Source: Drouetiella hepatica Uher 2000/2452
GTDB lineage: Bacteria; Cyanobacteriota; Cyanobacteriia; Elainellales; Elainellaceae
NCBI GenBank assembly: GCA_019359505.1
Contig: JAHHHD010000006.1
Span: 62,001 to 126,000 of the forward strand
Direction of reading: 5' to 3'
Length of the DNA: 64,000 nucleotides
Under the pieces are notes generated by a model. That model made no database searches. It saw only the letters and a program-made list of their open reading frames with translations, and was not told the origin of the DNA. A program made the position numbers and the translations under genes. Below are positions 18,600-27,710 of the stretch, one piece after another (positions within the stretch are counted from its first letter, which is position 1; every line of letters begins with the position of its first letter).

Positions 18600-18795
18600 T
18601 TGCGCGACTGCAATGCCATTGCAACCCAATACAATGCCATTGCAACCCAATACAATGCCACTGCCACCCGGTACAATGCCACTGCAACCCGGTACAATGC
18701 CATTGTGACCTGATGCAATAGTAATGTAAGTTGCTGCAATGCCAATGCGACCCTCTGCAATAGGATTGTGACCTGATGCAATGGCAATGTAAGGC
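18600..18795. repeat. 21-bp tandem repeat array
   Basis: About nine units of a 21-bp repeat, consensus AATACAATGCCATTGCAACCC, perfect at the left and diverging to the right (CCTGATGCAATGGCAATGTAA). Because the period is a multiple of three, two minus-strand frames stay open across it as heptapeptide repeats (GLQWHCI in one, VALYRVA in another). It sits directly upstream of the epimerase start. Confidence 0.9.
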
Positions 18796-18961
18796 TCGAT
18801 CGCTATGAAGTTGGGGGGAGAGGGAGCGATCCCTCCCTCTCCTCATTCTTAGGATCGTGGATTAAATAATCTGCACAACTGATCTGCTGTAGGGGCTTAA
18901 GCAATGGCACCACGGAAGGGCATTGTCCATTTTTTAGAGATATTAGCGATCGCCCAGTAGA

Positions 18962-19064
18962 TATAGCCCTACGTAATTGAGTTAGGACGAGTTATTTTTT
19001 GAGAGCCGCGCGGAGCGCGGCTCTCAAAAAATAACTCATGTGGATCCAAGCGCGTAGCGCTATA
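18962..19064. mobile_element. MITE-like palindromic element, TATAGC family, copy 1
   Basis: About 103 bp with imperfect terminal inverted repeats TATAGCCCTACG (18962-18973) and CGTAGCGCTATA (19053-19064). Inside is a perfect 23-bp hairpin (18989-19011 with 19015-19037) with apex GCCGCGC-GGA-GCGCGGC. Two further copies, about 90 percent alike by eye, are at 48363 and 51407. No transposase is present in the window; ends flanked by TA fit a Tc1/IS630-type passive element, which is inference. Confidence 0.88.
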
Positions 19065-19161
19065 ACCTTCAGCAGCTTGTCCCATTGCTCATGAGCAGTT
19101 TGCTCAACATCCTTGGTGGAACAACCAGAGCGGAGACTTTGCGATCTACTTGAGCCTATAT

Positions 19162-19710
19162 CTACTGCTCTTGCTCCCGCCAAAACTGCTCTGCAAAAGC
19201 GATCGCTGGATGCATCGGAGCCTTGGGCTTTGTCTTTAGAACCATGCCCGTCTCAAATAAGAGGCGATCGCTCTTCTTGTTGTTGCAGGTTTCACAGGCA
19301 GTAACCACGTTGTCCCAAGTATGCAAGCCACCCTTGGATCGAGGAATAATATGATCGATCGTCAGATTTTTGGCGCTGCCGCAGTATTGACAAACGTGAT
19401 TGTCTCGGCGCAAAAGCTCTCGACGGTTGACAGGCGGTACTTTCCAAATCCGCTCAGGGTTACCCATAGTCAACCGGATATGTTCGGGCACATACAGGAT
19501 TAAGTTGGGCGATCGAACCTGCCAAACTTTGCTGCTACTAAAATCCAGCGACTCTGCCTGACCATTGACCAATAGCGTTACAGCGCGTCTAATGTTAACC
19601 CGCGCTAGAGGCAGGTAATTCCTGGAGAACACCACCACTGAGTTCTGCAACACGGACGGCATTTGGGGCGGCTCTTGAGTCTGCTGTTGATCTTGCATAA
19701 GCGACGTCAT
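19162..19710 (-). CDS. HNH endonuclease family protein
   Basis: 182 residues. The C-terminal half is an HNH domain: zinc-type pairs CQYC and CETC bracket LTIDHIIPRSKGG and WDNVVTAC, the catalytic His-Asn-(His/Asn) core. The N-terminal part (VVFSRNYLPLARVNIRRAVTLLVNGQAE) is the region typical of the cyanobacterial single-copy HNH family. It is transcribed divergently from psbA, so the 314 bases between them hold both promoters. Function of this chromosomal HNH family is not settled; it need not be a mobile or restriction enzyme. The second Met (19698) is an alternative start. Confidence 0.9.
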   Translation of the reverse strand: MTSLMQDQQQTQEPPQMPSVLQNSVVVFSRNYLPLARVNIRRAVTLLVNGQAESLDFSSSKVWQVRSPNLILYVPEHIRLTMGNPERIWKVPPVNRRELLRRDNHVCQYCGSAKNLTIDHIIPRSKGGLHTWDNVVTACETCNNKKSDRLLFETGMVLKTKPKAPMHPAIAFAEQFWREQEQ

Positions 19711-19941
19711 CTCGAAAAATTAGCTTTCCTAATCTCCTATGCCCAACCAGGTCAAGAAGTGCGGCTTCTTTACCCTAATGCAGGTATCTAGCTCGAAACT
19801 GTACGATCGTTACCTTACATATCCCTCTAGGTTAGCGCTACGCCTTTAGTCAATGTCGGCTTCCTCACAAAAACCTGCAGTATCAACTTTGACCATAAGC
19901 ATTACCTATGAATTGCATTAGTGAATCTGTTCTTATTTCTC

Positions 19942-19971
19942 TTTACATTCCTTAACAAAACCGCCTATATT
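19942..19971 (+). promoter_or_regulatory. Likely sigma-70-type promoter of psbA
   Basis: A -35 like TTTACA (19942-19947) and -10 like TATATT (19966-19971), 18 bases apart, place transcription start near 19978 and leave a leader of about 45 bases with no strong Shine-Dalgarno. The layout resembles known cyanobacterial psbA promoters. Light or stress control is expected from the family, not visible here. Confidence 0.6.
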
Positions 19972-20024
19972 GAACCTCATAGATACCTGTCCAAATACAT
20001 TTCTCGACAAAGCACTAATTAATC

Positions 20025-21107
20025 ATGACAACTACTCTACAAAGACGCGAAAGCGCTGACCTCTGGTCACGCTTCTGCGAGTGGGTCACCTCCACCGACA
20101 ACCGCCTCTACATCGGCTGGTTCGGCGTCCTGATGATCCCCACCCTGATCTCCGCCACCATCTGCTTCATCGTCGCCTTCATCGCGGCACCTCCGGTTGA
20201 CATTGACGGCATCCGTGAGCCTGTTGCTGGTTCCTTGATGTACGGCAACAACATCATCTCTGGTGCAGTCGTTCCTTCCTCCAACGCGATCGGCTTGCAC
20301 TTCTACCCCATCTGGGAAGCAGCTTCACTCGACGAGTGGCTGTACAACGGCGGCCCTTACCAGTTGGTGGTTTTCCACTTCCTGATTGGCGTCTTCTGCT
20401 ACATGGGACGTGAATGGGAACTTTCCTACCGTCTGGGTATGCGTCCTTGGATCTGCGTGGCTTACTCTGCCCCTGTTGCAGCCGCAACCGCAGTTTTCCT
20501 GATCTACCCGATCGGACAAGGTTCCTTCTCTGACGGCATGCCTTTGGGTATCTCCGGCACCTTCAACTTCATGTTCGTGTTCCAAGCTGAGCACAACATC
20601 CTGATGCACCCCTTCCACATGTTGGGCGTAGCAGGTGTGTTTGGTGGTGCGTTGTTCAGTGCGATGCACGGTTCATTGGTCACCTCCTCCCTAGTGCGTG
20701 AGACCACCGAGACCGAATCGCAGAACTACGGCTACAAGTTTGGACAAGAAGAAGAGACCTACAACATCGTTGCGGCTCACGGCTACTTCGGTCGGTTGAT
20801 CTTCCAATACGCCTCATTCAACAACTCCCGCAGCTTGCACTTCTTGTTGGGTGCATGGCCAGTGGTGGGTATCTGGATGACGGCATTGGGCATCAGCACA
20901 ATGGCATTCAACCTGAACGGGTTCAACTTCAACCAGAGCATCATCGACTCGCAGGGTCGCGTGGTCTCCACCTGGGCAGACATTTTGAACCGTGCGAACT
21001 TGGGGATGGAAGTGATGCACGAGCGCAATGCTCACAACTTCCCTCTGGACTTGGCTGCGGGTGAAGCGGCTCCTGTGGCTATCACTGCTCCTGCCATCAA
21101 CGGCTAG
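20025..21107 (+). CDS. psbA: Photosystem II D1 protein, Glu130 form
   Basis: 360 residues, full length. D1 carries the P680, pheophytin, QB and manganese-cluster sites in the thylakoid. Ligands of the Mn4CaO5 cluster are present: D170, E189, H332, E333, D342 and A344. H198 and H190/Y161 regions are intact. The C-terminal extension after A344 ([16 protein letters not shown]) would be removed by CtpA. Position 130 is Glu ([10 protein letters not shown]), the residue found in high-light or D1:2-type forms, whereas the low-light form has Gln. The codon choice is noticeably biased to C-ending codons compared with neighbours, as expected of a highly expressed gene. It is a single gene with its own promoter and terminator; other psbA copies are expected elsewhere. 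Confidence 0.99.
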   Translation: MTTTLQRRESADLWSRFCEWVTSTDNRLYIGWFGVLMIPTLISATICFIVAFIAAPPVDIDGIREPVAGSLMYGNNIISGAVVPSSNAIGLHFYPIWEAASLDEWLYNGGPYQLVVFHFLIGVFCYMGREWELSYRLGMRPWICVAYSAPVAAATAVFLIYPIGQGSFSDGMPLGISGTFNFMFVFQAEHNILMHPFHMLGVAGVFGGALFSAMHGSLVTSSLVRETTETESQNYGYKFGQEEETYNIVAAHGYFGRLIFQYASFNNSRSLHFLLGAWPVVGIWMTALGISTMAFNLNGFNFNQSIIDSQGRVVSTWADILNRANLGMEVMHERNAHNFPLDLAAGEAAPVAITAPAING

Positions 21108-21142
21108 AGACGAGTCAGTCTACCTCCTGAGTTAGATTTCGA

Positions 21143-21170
21143 AGCGCTCTCCCAAAGGAGGGCGCTTTTT
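21143..21170 (+). terminator. Intrinsic terminator of psbA
   Basis: 10-bp stem (AGCGCTCTCC with GGAGGGCGCT, one G-U pair), loop CAAA, then a T run, 36 bases after the psbA stop. Confidence 0.93.
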
Positions 21171-21470
21171 GATTTGGCAATTTTGTTTCTATTGCAGAGA
21201 AGCTTTGCAATAGCCTTCGATCGCTAGTTTTCCTTGCTCCCAAATCCCTCTTCCAGAATGGCATCAATAGCAGTCATTACTATTTCCTGTCATTAAAGCC
21301 AGAATAAGATAGCCCCCAAGTAGCGAACTTGGTCTATGTTGATGAACCAGGTATGGCTGGCGATTGCCAGCCAGCATCTGTGCAGCTTTGAGTAGGGGCA
21401 GCTTTGAGTGGGGGTAGACAAACATCTACCCCTGCGTTTTTTCTACTTTTTCTAAAGGCTATGCTAAATC
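21171..21470. other. Gap between convergent psbA and dapL
   Basis: No gene seen. It contains a 7-bp-arm hairpin GGCTGGC-GATT-GCCAGCC (21355-21372), a short direct repeat (GCAGCTTTGAGT twice near 21390) and a second terminator-like hairpin listed separately. It probably serves only as a transcription-ending zone. Confidence 0.6.
21411..21442 (+). terminator. Second terminator-like hairpin between psbA and dapL
   Basis: 8-bp arms GGGGTAGA / TCTACCCC (21411-21418 and 21425-21432), loop CAAACA, then TGCG and six T on the plus strand. It could back up psbA termination; a minus-strand role for dapL is not supported by a T run. Confidence 0.6.
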
Positions 21471-22709
21471 TTAGTCAGCCTTGAATTTAGAGGTGATCCG
21501 CTTCATTGCTTCATCGACATTGGCGCGGCTGTTGAATGCCGAAATGCGGAAATAGCCTTCCCCGGCAGCACCAAATCCTGAGCCAGGGGTACCAACCACG
21601 TTGCAGCCATGCAGCAACTTGTCGAAAAAGTCCCAGCTTGTCAACCCATGAGGCGTTTGTACCCAAGCATAGGGCGCATCGACTCCGCCATAAACCTGGA
21701 ATCCGGCGGCAGTGAGCTGTTCGCGGATAATTCTGGCGTTTTCCATATAAAAGCTGACCAGCGCGTTGATTTGTGCTTGCCCTGCCGGAGAGTAGACCGC
21801 CTCTGCGCCGCGCTGAACAATGTAAGATACACCGTTAAACTTAGTAGACTGACGGCGGTTCCAGAGTTTCCATACCTCCACCTCAGAGCCGTCGGCAGCT
21901 TTGCCCATTAGCGTTTTGGGCACGACCGTCAGGGCACAGCGGGTACCCGTAAATCCGGCGTTCTTAGAGAAAGAGCGAAACTCGATCGCACAATCTCTGG
22001 CTCCCTCAATTTCATAAATCGAGTGGGGCAGGTCAGAGTTGGTGATGAAAGCCTCGTAAGCTGCGTCAAAGAAGATGATAGAGCCATGGGTTTTAGCATA
22101 ATCTACCCAAGCTTGCAGATGGGCGCGGCTGGCGGTGGCTCCGGTAGGATTGTTGGGGAAACAGAGGTAGATGAGGTCTACCTTTTGGCTAGGAATTTCT
22201 GCCGTAAAACCGTTTTCAGCAGAGATAGGGAGATAGACTAAACCGCCATATTCGCCGCGATCGTTTGCTTCTCCAGTATGTCCTGCCATAACATTGGTAT
22301 CGACATAGACGGGATAGACCGGATCGGTGACGGCGATCGTATTATTTGCCCCAAAGATATCGAGAATATTGCCGCAGTCGCACTTAGAGCCGTCAGAAAT
22401 GAAAATCTCTGAGGCATCAATATCGCAGCCGCGAGCTTGAAAGTCGTGACGGGCGATTGCTTCCCGCAGCCACGCATAGCCCTGCTCTGGCCCATAGCCC
22501 TGGAAGGTGGCGCGATCGCCCATCTCCTCAACGGCTTTGATCATGGCAGTCCGGCAGGCTTCTGGCAAAGGCTCGGTGACATCACCAATGCCGAGACGAA
22601 TAATGTTTGCCTCTGGGTTGGCGGCAGCGAAGGCGTTGACTCGGCGGGCAATTTCGGGAAATAGGTAGCCTGCTTTGAGCTTAAGGTAGTTGTCGTTAAT
22701 AGTTGCCAT
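21471..22709 (-). CDS. dapL: LL-diaminopimelate aminotransferase
   Basis: 412 residues from the ATG at 22709 ([24 protein letters not shown]), the typical start of this family. It is a PLP enzyme converting tetrahydrodipicolinate plus glutamate to LL-diaminopimelate in one step, the plant/cyanobacterial route to lysine and peptidoglycan. The PLP-binding Lys is in [24 protein letters not shown] and FISDGSKCD are also typical. The frame is open upstream to 22856, but that stretch crosses a palindromic element and is not part of the gene. Confidence 0.96.
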   Translation of the reverse strand: MATINDNYLKLKAGYLFPEIARRVNAFAAANPEANIIRLGIGDVTEPLPEACRTAMIKAVEEMGDRATFQGYGPEQGYAWLREAIARHDFQARGCDIDASEIFISDGSKCDCGNILDIFGANNTIAVTDPVYPVYVDTNVMAGHTGEANDRGEYGGLVYLPISAENGFTAEIPSQKVDLIYLCFPNNPTGATASRAHLQAWVDYAKTHGSIIFFDAAYEAFITNSDLPHSIYEIEGARDCAIEFRSFSKNAGFTGTRCALTVVPKTLMGKAADGSEVEVWKLWNRRQSTKFNGVSYIVQRGAEAVYSPAGQAQINALVSFYMENARIIREQLTAAGFQVYGGVDAPYAWVQTPHGLTSWDFFDKLLHGCNVVGTPGSGFGAAGEGYFRISAFNSRANVDEAMKRITSKFKAD

Positions 22710-22762
22710 GGAGGAATCTCGGAGAAATCTCGCGTGAGTGGATATGAGCGATATGAGCGACG

Positions 22763-22857
22763 TATAGCAAACGCCAAGGCGATTAGGACGGGGACATTGA
22801 TGGTGGGGCGCGAAGCGCCCCACCATCAATGTCCCAAGCAAGCTGGCGATAGCCATA
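22763..22857. mobile_element. MITE-like palindromic element, second family, copy 1
   Basis: About 95 bp: left end TATAGCAAACGCCAAGG, right end CTGGCGATAGCCATA (imperfect inverted repeats), around a perfect 21-bp hairpin (22791-22811 with 22815-22835) with apex GGGGCGC-GAA-GCGCCCC. A diverged copy in opposite orientation lies at about 63377-63468. It shares TTAGGACG next to the stem with the TATAGC family. It sits in the dapL leader. Confidence 0.85.
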
Positions 22858-22987
22858 ACACTGGGCGACGTAACATAGTTTATCTCTATCCGCTCTAATC
22901 ATCTTTTCTTTACGATCGCATTAAAACTCATCGCAGGTTGGTAAACTGTTTCCAGTGCAAATCCCAGTGCGAATGCCAATTCTCTAG

Positions 22988-24025
22988 ATGCCTATGCCCC
23001 CCCTTGTTGCTAATTACTACCTGACCTACCGCTGCAATGCCCGTTGCCACTTTTGCGATATTTGGGCGCTAGAACCGAAGCAAGAAGCAAGCTTTGAAAC
23101 CATTCAGCACAACTTGCGCGACCTCAAACGTTTGGGCGTGAAGTACATAGACTTTACGGGGGGTGAGCCGCTGCTGCGATCGGACGTAGACAAAATTTTT
23201 GCCGAGGCTAAGCGTCAGGGATTTTTGACCAGCATGACCACCAACACGATTCTTTACCCTAAGCGGGCAAAAGAGATGCAGGGTTTGGTGGATTTCCTCA
23301 ATTTCTCGCTAGATGGGGGCGATGCCGAAACCCACGACCAGTCGCGAGGCGTAAAAATCTTTGACACACTGGTAGAATCCGTCGAGATTGCTCAGTCCTT
23401 GGGCGAATTCCCGGTGTTGAATCACACCGTCACTGCACAAAATTTTACCCGCATCGGCGAAGTGGCAGAGCTGGGTGAGAAGCTGGGCGCACGGATCTGG
23501 CTCAATCCGGCATTTACGGCTCACGAGCATTACAACAACAAGAAAAATCCCACGCCCGAACTGGTAAAGGCGATCGAGGCTTCCGCCAGACAGTATCGGA
23601 ATGTTGGCTACAATAAGGCTGCCCTTGCATTTATTGAAGCGGGTGGCAACGATACCCAAAATCCCCGATGCAAAGCGGTAGATGCAGTAATTGCAATTTC
23701 GCCCAACGATGAGCTGCTGCTGCCCTGCTATCACTTTGCCCAAGCCGGACTTGCCATTGAAGGAAAGCTGTACGATATGTACCGCGAATCGGAAGTGGTA
23801 GAGAGCTACCGCCAATCTCAGGGAAAACTGTCAGTCTGCGAAGGCTGTACGGTGTGGTGCTACCTCATCCCTAGCTTCTTCAAGGGTTTAGACAAATACT
23901 GGTTCCTTAATCAAATGACCTATGCCGGAGAATTCCTGGCGCGAAAGCGATTTATCCAACGATCCGCTAAGCAACGTTCCAAACAGTCCGCTGAACAGTC
24001 CGATAAACAGCTCACTCCGGTCTGA
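22988..24025 (+). CDS. Radical SAM/SPASM-like protein
   Basis: 345 residues. The radical SAM motif CNARCHFC (CxxxCxxC, residues 15-22) coordinates the 4Fe-4S cluster that cleaves S-adenosylmethionine; FTGGEPLLR is the GGE motif. Extra cysteines in the C-terminal half (PRCKAVDAV, LLPCYHFAQ, CEGCTVWC) suggest one or two auxiliary clusters of SPASM/twitch type. Substrate unknown. The C-terminal tail (SAKQRSKQSAEQSDKQ) is low complexity, encoded by a 12-bp repeat, and overlaps the next gene by 104 bases in another frame, so the two are likely co-transcribed and may act together on a peptide or glycan. Confidence 0.85.
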   Translation: MPMPPLVANYYLTYRCNARCHFCDIWALEPKQEASFETIQHNLRDLKRLGVKYIDFTGGEPLLRSDVDKIFAEAKRQGFLTSMTTNTILYPKRAKEMQGLVDFLNFSLDGGDAETHDQSRGVKIFDTLVESVEIAQSLGEFPVLNHTVTAQNFTRIGEVAELGEKLGARIWLNPAFTAHEHYNNKKNPTPELVKAIEASARQYRNVGYNKAALAFIEAGGNDTQNPRCKAVDAVIAISPNDELLLPCYHFAQAGLAIEGKLYDMYRESEVVESYRQSQGKLSVCEGCTVWCYLIPSFFKGLDKYWFLNQMTYAGEFLARKRFIQRSAKQRSKQSAEQSDKQLTPV

Positions 24026-25409
24026 GTTTCTCTCTGATCCAGAAAGTGAGATAGATAACAGCCCTTATCTACAGGGGCTAGAGGGGCGCAGACGCAAAGC
24101 CGCGATCGCCCTTACCGCTATCTGGAGCAGCACGATCGCTCTGCACCTATTTGCCTGGGGCTATTGGCTCGTGCTGGGGTTAACAACAGTCATGGGCATT
24201 CATGCGCTGCGGCTGATTTTTGCCCGCTCTCTGCTGCCGATCGATCCGCTGTCGGGCGACCCAGAAGACTATCCCTATGTCTCGCTGATGGTTGCCGCAA
24301 AGAACGAGGAGGCAGTGGTGCGATCGCTGGTGCAAGACCTCTGCAATTTGGATTATCCCACCAGCCGCTACGACTTTTGGATCATTGACGATGCCAGCAC
24401 TGACCGCACGGCGCTGCTACTCGATCGTTTGGCTCAAGAATATCAGCAGCTTAACGTTGTTCACCGTCTGCCCAGCTCCGGTGGCGGCAAGTCGGGGGCA
24501 CTTAATCAGGTGCTGCCCCTAACGCAGGGTGAAATCATTGCTGTGTTTGATGCCGATGCCCATGTGCCCAGTAATTTGCTGCGGCAGGTGGTGCCGATGT
24601 TCCAGCGATCGCAGCTTGGAGCAGTACAGGTGCGAAAGGCGATCGCCAATGCTTCTACCAATCTCTGGACACGCGGACAGGAAGCCGAGATGGCGCTGGA
24701 TAGCTTTATTCAGCAGCGGCGGATTGCTCTGGGCGGCATTGGTGAATTGCGCGGCAACGGCCAATTTGTCCGGCGATCGGCGTTAGAGCGTTGCGGCGGC
24801 TGGAATGAGGAAACCATCACAGATGATCTAGATCTAACGCTACGGCTGCACCTCGATCAGTGGGATATTGATTTGCTGCTGCACCCGGCAGTGGGCGAGG
24901 AAGGCGTGACGCGGGGCATAGGACTGTGGCACCAGCGCAATCGCTGGGCAGAGGGTGGCTACCAGCGCTATCTCGACTACTGGCGGCTAATTGTCCGTAA
25001 CCGTCTGGGAACGCGCAAAACTACCGATCTATTTCTGTTTTGGCTGACGCAGTATGCGCTGCCCACGGCTGCTGTGCCAGATTTTGTGATGGCGATCGCT
25101 CGGAGTTCTTCGCCGATGCTGCTGCCTGTCACCAGCCTCACGGTGACGCTCTCGATGCTGGGTATGTTTGTCGGCATGAGGCGTACCCGGATTGTAGGAC
25201 AGGAGAGTCGCCGCAAACGCATCCCGCTATCGGTATTGATGACGCTGATCCACACGCTGTTTGGCGCGTTCTATATGCTGCACTGGATGCCCGTGATTGC
25301 CAGTACCACTGCCCGGATGTCTATTCGTCCAAAACGCTTGAAATGGGTAAAAACAGTGCATCAGGGCAGCAATGAAGTCTGGCTAGATGTGTTGCCAGAC
25401 GAGGGTTAG
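23922..25409 (+). CDS. Glycosyltransferase family 2, membrane-bound
   Basis: Up to 495 residues. GT-A motifs are in order: nucleotide-sugar site IIDDASTDRT, DxD motif FDADAHV, ITDDLDLTLR and the processive-type QRNRWAEGG. Two hydrophobic segments precede the catalytic domain (AAIALTAIWSSTIALHLFAW...) and more follow (LPVTSLTVTLSMLGMFVG). Resembles cellulose-synthase-like processive transferases. The only ATG is at 23922, inside the upstream gene; the first 45 residues are low complexity (NDPLSNVPNSPLNSPINSS) and come from the shared repeat, so an internal non-ATG start is possible. It is convergent with cobA. Confidence 0.85.
   Translation: MPENSWRESDLSNDPLSNVPNSPLNSPINSSLRSEFLSDPESEIDNSPYLQGLEGRRRKAAIALTAIWSSTIALHLFAWGYWLVLGLTTVMGIHALRLIFARSLLPIDPLSGDPEDYPYVSLMVAAKNEEAVVRSLVQDLCNLDYPTSRYDFWIIDDASTDRTALLLDRLAQEYQQLNVVHRLPSSGGGKSGALNQVLPLTQGEIIAVFDADAHVPSNLLRQVVPMFQRSQLGAVQVRKAIANASTNLWTRGQEAEMALDSFIQQRRIALGGIGELRGNGQFVRRSALERCGGWNEETITDDLDLTLRLHLDQWDIDLLLHPAVGEEGVTRGIGLWHQRNRWAEGGYQRYLDYWRLIVRNRLGTRKTTDLFLFWLTQYALPTAAVPDFVMAIARSSSPMLLPVTSLTVTLSMLGMFVGMRRTRIVGQESRRKRIPLSVLMTLIHTLFGAFYMLHWMPVIASTTARMSIRPKRLKWVKTVHQGSNEVWLDVLPDEG
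23963..24012. repeat. 12-bp repeat read in two frames
   Basis: Degenerate copies of a 12-base unit (TCCGCTGAACAG, TCCGATAAACAG, TCCAAACAG) in the overlap between the radical SAM and glycosyltransferase genes. One frame reads Ser/Lys/Gln, the other Asn/Pro/Leu/Ser. Confidence 0.65.
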
Positions 25410-25428
25410 CACCCTTATCTCCGAGCGG

Positions 25429-26193
25429 CTAGGATACGACCGGGCGACATTCAGACAGGGTTTCATGCAGACTCACCACAGAGCCAATCACCGCGATCGC
25501 CGGAGCCTCAAAGCCTGACTCTTCGATCTGATGGAGAATACTGCCCAGTGTTCCGACTAATTCCTGCTGATCGGCGCGGGTACCCCACCGCACTAAGGCG
25601 ATCGGCGTATTGGTCGCCAGCCCTGCCAGCAAGAGCTGGGCAGTAATATAGGACATATTGTGGATGCCCATGTAGATGACGATCGTTTCAGAACCTTGGG
25701 CGATCGCTTTCCAGTTGACCGCAGGGCGATATTTGCCCGCCGACTCATGCCCGGTTACAAAGGTTACAGACGAGCTATGGGCACGATGGGTTAGGGGAAT
25801 TCCGGCATAGGCAGGAGCAGCAATACCAGAGGTGATGCCTGGAATGACTTCGACTGGGACACCTGCCCTGACCAAATCCTCCATTTCTTCACCTCCCCGC
25901 CCGAAGACAAACGGATCGCCACCCTTAAGCCGTACAACGATCGCATGAGTCTGAGCTTTCTCAATCAAAAGCTGAGTCGTTTCATCTTGTACCAGCGAGT
26001 GTCGTCCCCGCCGCTTTCCCGCATGAATCTGCTCTGCATGGGGATTAATCATTGCCACAATTTGAGGGCTAACCAGCGCATCATAAATTACGACATCGGC
26101 GCATTCTAGAAGCGTTTTCCCTTTAACGGTCATTAAGCCCGGATCGCCCGGTCCTGCCCCCAGCAGGTACACCTTCCCTAAAAAATGCTGCAT
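25429..26193 (-). CDS. cobA: Uroporphyrinogen-III C-methyltransferase
   Basis: 254 residues. It adds two SAM-derived methyl groups to uroporphyrinogen III, giving precorrin-2, the branch to siroheme and cobalamin. Family motifs are visible: [36 protein letters not shown] and [24 protein letters not shown] (read as separate blocks). The C-terminal ends at SECRPVVS. It is 38 bases downstream of the chelatase gene on the same strand, so the pair forms a siroheme operon. It is a stand-alone methyltransferase, without the CysG dehydrogenase or HemD fusion. Confidence 0.96.
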   Translation of the reverse strand: MQHFLGKVYLLGAGPGDPGLMTVKGKTLLECADVVIYDALVSPQIVAMINPHAEQIHAGKRRGRHSLVQDETTQLLIEKAQTHAIVVRLKGGDPFVFGRGGEEMEDLVRAGVPVEVIPGITSGIAAPAYAGIPLTHRAHSSSVTFVTGHESAGKYRPAVNWKAIAQGSETIVIYMGIHNMSYITAQLLLAGLATNTPIALVRWGTRADQQELVGTLGSILHQIEESGFEAPAIAVIGSVVSLHETLSECRPVVS

Positions 26194-26231
26194 GTAAAAC
26201 TCTGGAATAGACTGAAGACTTCTAATATAGG

Positions 26232-27071
26232 CTACGTCCTAGCAGATTCGCGAACCGTATTGAAGGCTTCATTTGATTTGGCGATCGCCTCAACCACAAA
26301 GCTAGCTAGCTTTACCGTCGCACCCCTAGGCGGAGTCCACCGTAGATCAACGTTAGGCAACTGCTGAGCTAGTTCTTGAACAGATTGAGCAATTGCATCA
26401 GTGATGCCGCCTTCAAACAGGAAGTACGGCAGAATATCGATTTGAGTACAGCTTTGACCCACCAGAAGATGAATCTGATCCGGCAAGCTGGGAGCAACAG
26501 ACCAGTAGGCAGGTAAAGCCCCTAGCTGAGCTGCGATCGCTTCCATGGCCTGATTTCCACCCACGCGGCGGCTTCCATGTCCCAGCAAAACTCGTCCTTG
26601 CTCAGGAATGCCAAAACCAGAAGCGAAATCAAGCCAAAACTCTTGCAAATGGGGATGGCTACCGAGATAGGGACAGATTTCAAGCGCGATCTTGCCCTCC
26701 AACTTCTGCTCAGCGATCGCCACTTCTGCCGGAATATCTTCCACCACATGTACTCCTGGCAGCAAAAAAATAGGCACAATGTATAGGTGCTGGCAGCCCA
26801 GAGTAACGGCACGCTCGGCAAACTGCTGAATTTGCTGATGAAGAGGCGAAGCTAGCTCTAAGACGGCTGCTTCCACAATCGAGGCTGTAGGCAATTGCCC
26901 TCCAGCCTTCATCAAGTCGTTTTGCGAAAGCTGCTGCGCCACCATCTCTGCCAAACGTGCCATCTCAACTTGAGGTCGCGGATCGCGGCTGCCATGAGAC
27001 ACTAAAAGATATGCTGAAGGAAAATGTGTCAATGCCATTTCTTTTAAGTGCCATCCAGAGGTATGAATCAT
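26232..27071 (-). CDS. sirB: Sirohydrochlorin chelatase, CbiX/SirB type, two-domain
   Basis: 279 residues made of two CbiX-like halves: YLLVSHGSRDPRPQ near the N-terminus and RVLLGHGSRRVGG in the second half, each carrying the metal-binding His of the HG motif. It inserts ferrous iron (or cobalt) into sirohydrochlorin. With cobA immediately downstream it completes uroporphyrinogen III to siroheme except for the precorrin-2 dehydrogenase step. Met12 (27038) is an alternative start. The symbol is by function in siroheme synthesis; a cobalamin role (cbiX) cannot be excluded. Confidence 0.9.
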   Translation of the reverse strand: MIHTSGWHLKEMALTHFPSAYLLVSHGSRDPRPQVEMARLAEMVAQQLSQNDLMKAGGQLPTASIVEAAVLELASPLHQQIQQFAERAVTLGCQHLYIVPIFLLPGVHVVEDIPAEVAIAEQKLEGKIALEICPYLGSHPHLQEFWLDFASGFGIPEQGRVLLGHGSRRVGGNQAMEAIAAQLGALPAYWSVAPSLPDQIHLLVGQSCTQIDILPYFLFEGGITDAIAQSVQELAQQLPNVDLRWTPPRGATVKLASFVVEAIAKSNEAFNTVRESART

Positions 27072-27151
27072 TGATTTACAAGAATCAAGCTTCTTCCTAT
27101 TCTCTAACTTCTTAAGCTCTGCTAAGTATAAAGCAGCGATTCTTGTCTAAC

Positions 27152-27370
27152 TCAGGATTCTTCCGACTTCTCAAGCGATGCAGGCTTGTGTGCCGCTTCT
27201 TTGCCCGTCTTTTCACTCTCTACAAGATATTGCGGATTTTCTTCAGAGGCAGCAACATGATGACTTTTAATGTCTGTTGGCTGCGTCAGCTTCTTCTTGA
27301 TTTCTCCAACGGTCTTGCCATTCGATGTCTCCCACTCAACGCGATCGCCCTTCTTAAATTCTTCTGTCAT
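27152..27370 (-). CDS. DUF2945 (HVA1/Tudor-like) small protein
   Basis: 72 residues from the ATG at 27370. MTEEFKKGDRVEWETSNGKTVG is the DUF2945 signature (KGDxVxWxTxxGxxxG), followed by IKSHHVAASEENPQYLVESEKTGKEAAHKP. The family is a small SH3/Tudor-like fold of unknown biochemical function, often near stress genes. It is on the minus strand, 80 bases downstream of the sirB promoter region, and has no obvious operon partner. Confidence 0.88.
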   Translation of the reverse strand: MTEEFKKGDRVEWETSNGKTVGEIKKKLTQPTDIKSHHVAASEENPQYLVESEKTGKEAAHKPASLEKSEES

Positions 27371-27710
27371 ATTTTTTCTCAAATTCAGCTCATTTCAAAT
27401 TTGTTTACCAAAGCATTTAGCGCAAGCTTTGGCTTAAATACTTGAATACTTCGGCTCAATTATTAGTCAGCCACATTTAATCCTAAAGTTTATCTATCTC
27501 AAGGTAGGGTTGATAACCTTTGTTGAGAAACAACGATCACGCTACATACTCTCTAATTCAAATAGTAAGCCCTGTTGAATACAGCTTTAGCTAGAGGGAA
27601 AAGTGGAGGGCGATCGTTAACGTAAGAGAAAGACATCCTATAAAAGTCTGTGTTTGCACAGATAAGGAGCTTTTGAACTTCATTCCTTGACTCTAACTGA
27701 GACATTTTAG
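27371..27710. other. Divergent intergenic region
   Basis: 340 AT-rich bases between the DUF2945 gene and the DUF2993 gene, which are divergently transcribed, so it should hold both promoters. No hairpin, repeat or operator stands out. AAGGAG at 27664 is too far from the ATG at 27711 to be its ribosome-binding site. Confidence 0.5.

Noticed and set aside
18600-18795. CRISPR-like array
   Set aside because: The 21-bp units are contiguous with no spacers, and no cas genes are near; the same holds for the other tandem arrays.
18538-18846. 102-codon minus-strand frame ending at the epimerase start
   Set aside because: Composition is dictated by the 21-bp repeat and the flanks are unrecognisable; listed as a repeat and as a finding rather than a gene.
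19162-19710. HNH gene as a group I/II intron or homing endonuclease of psbA
   Set aside because: It is transcribed away from psbA as an independent gene; psbA itself is uninterrupted.
21411-21442. Terminator of dapL
   Set aside because: The T run follows the hairpin on the plus strand, not on the minus strand from which dapL is read.
22710-22856. N-terminal extension of dapL
   Set aside because: It runs through a palindromic element; the family start [11 protein letters not shown] lies at 22709.
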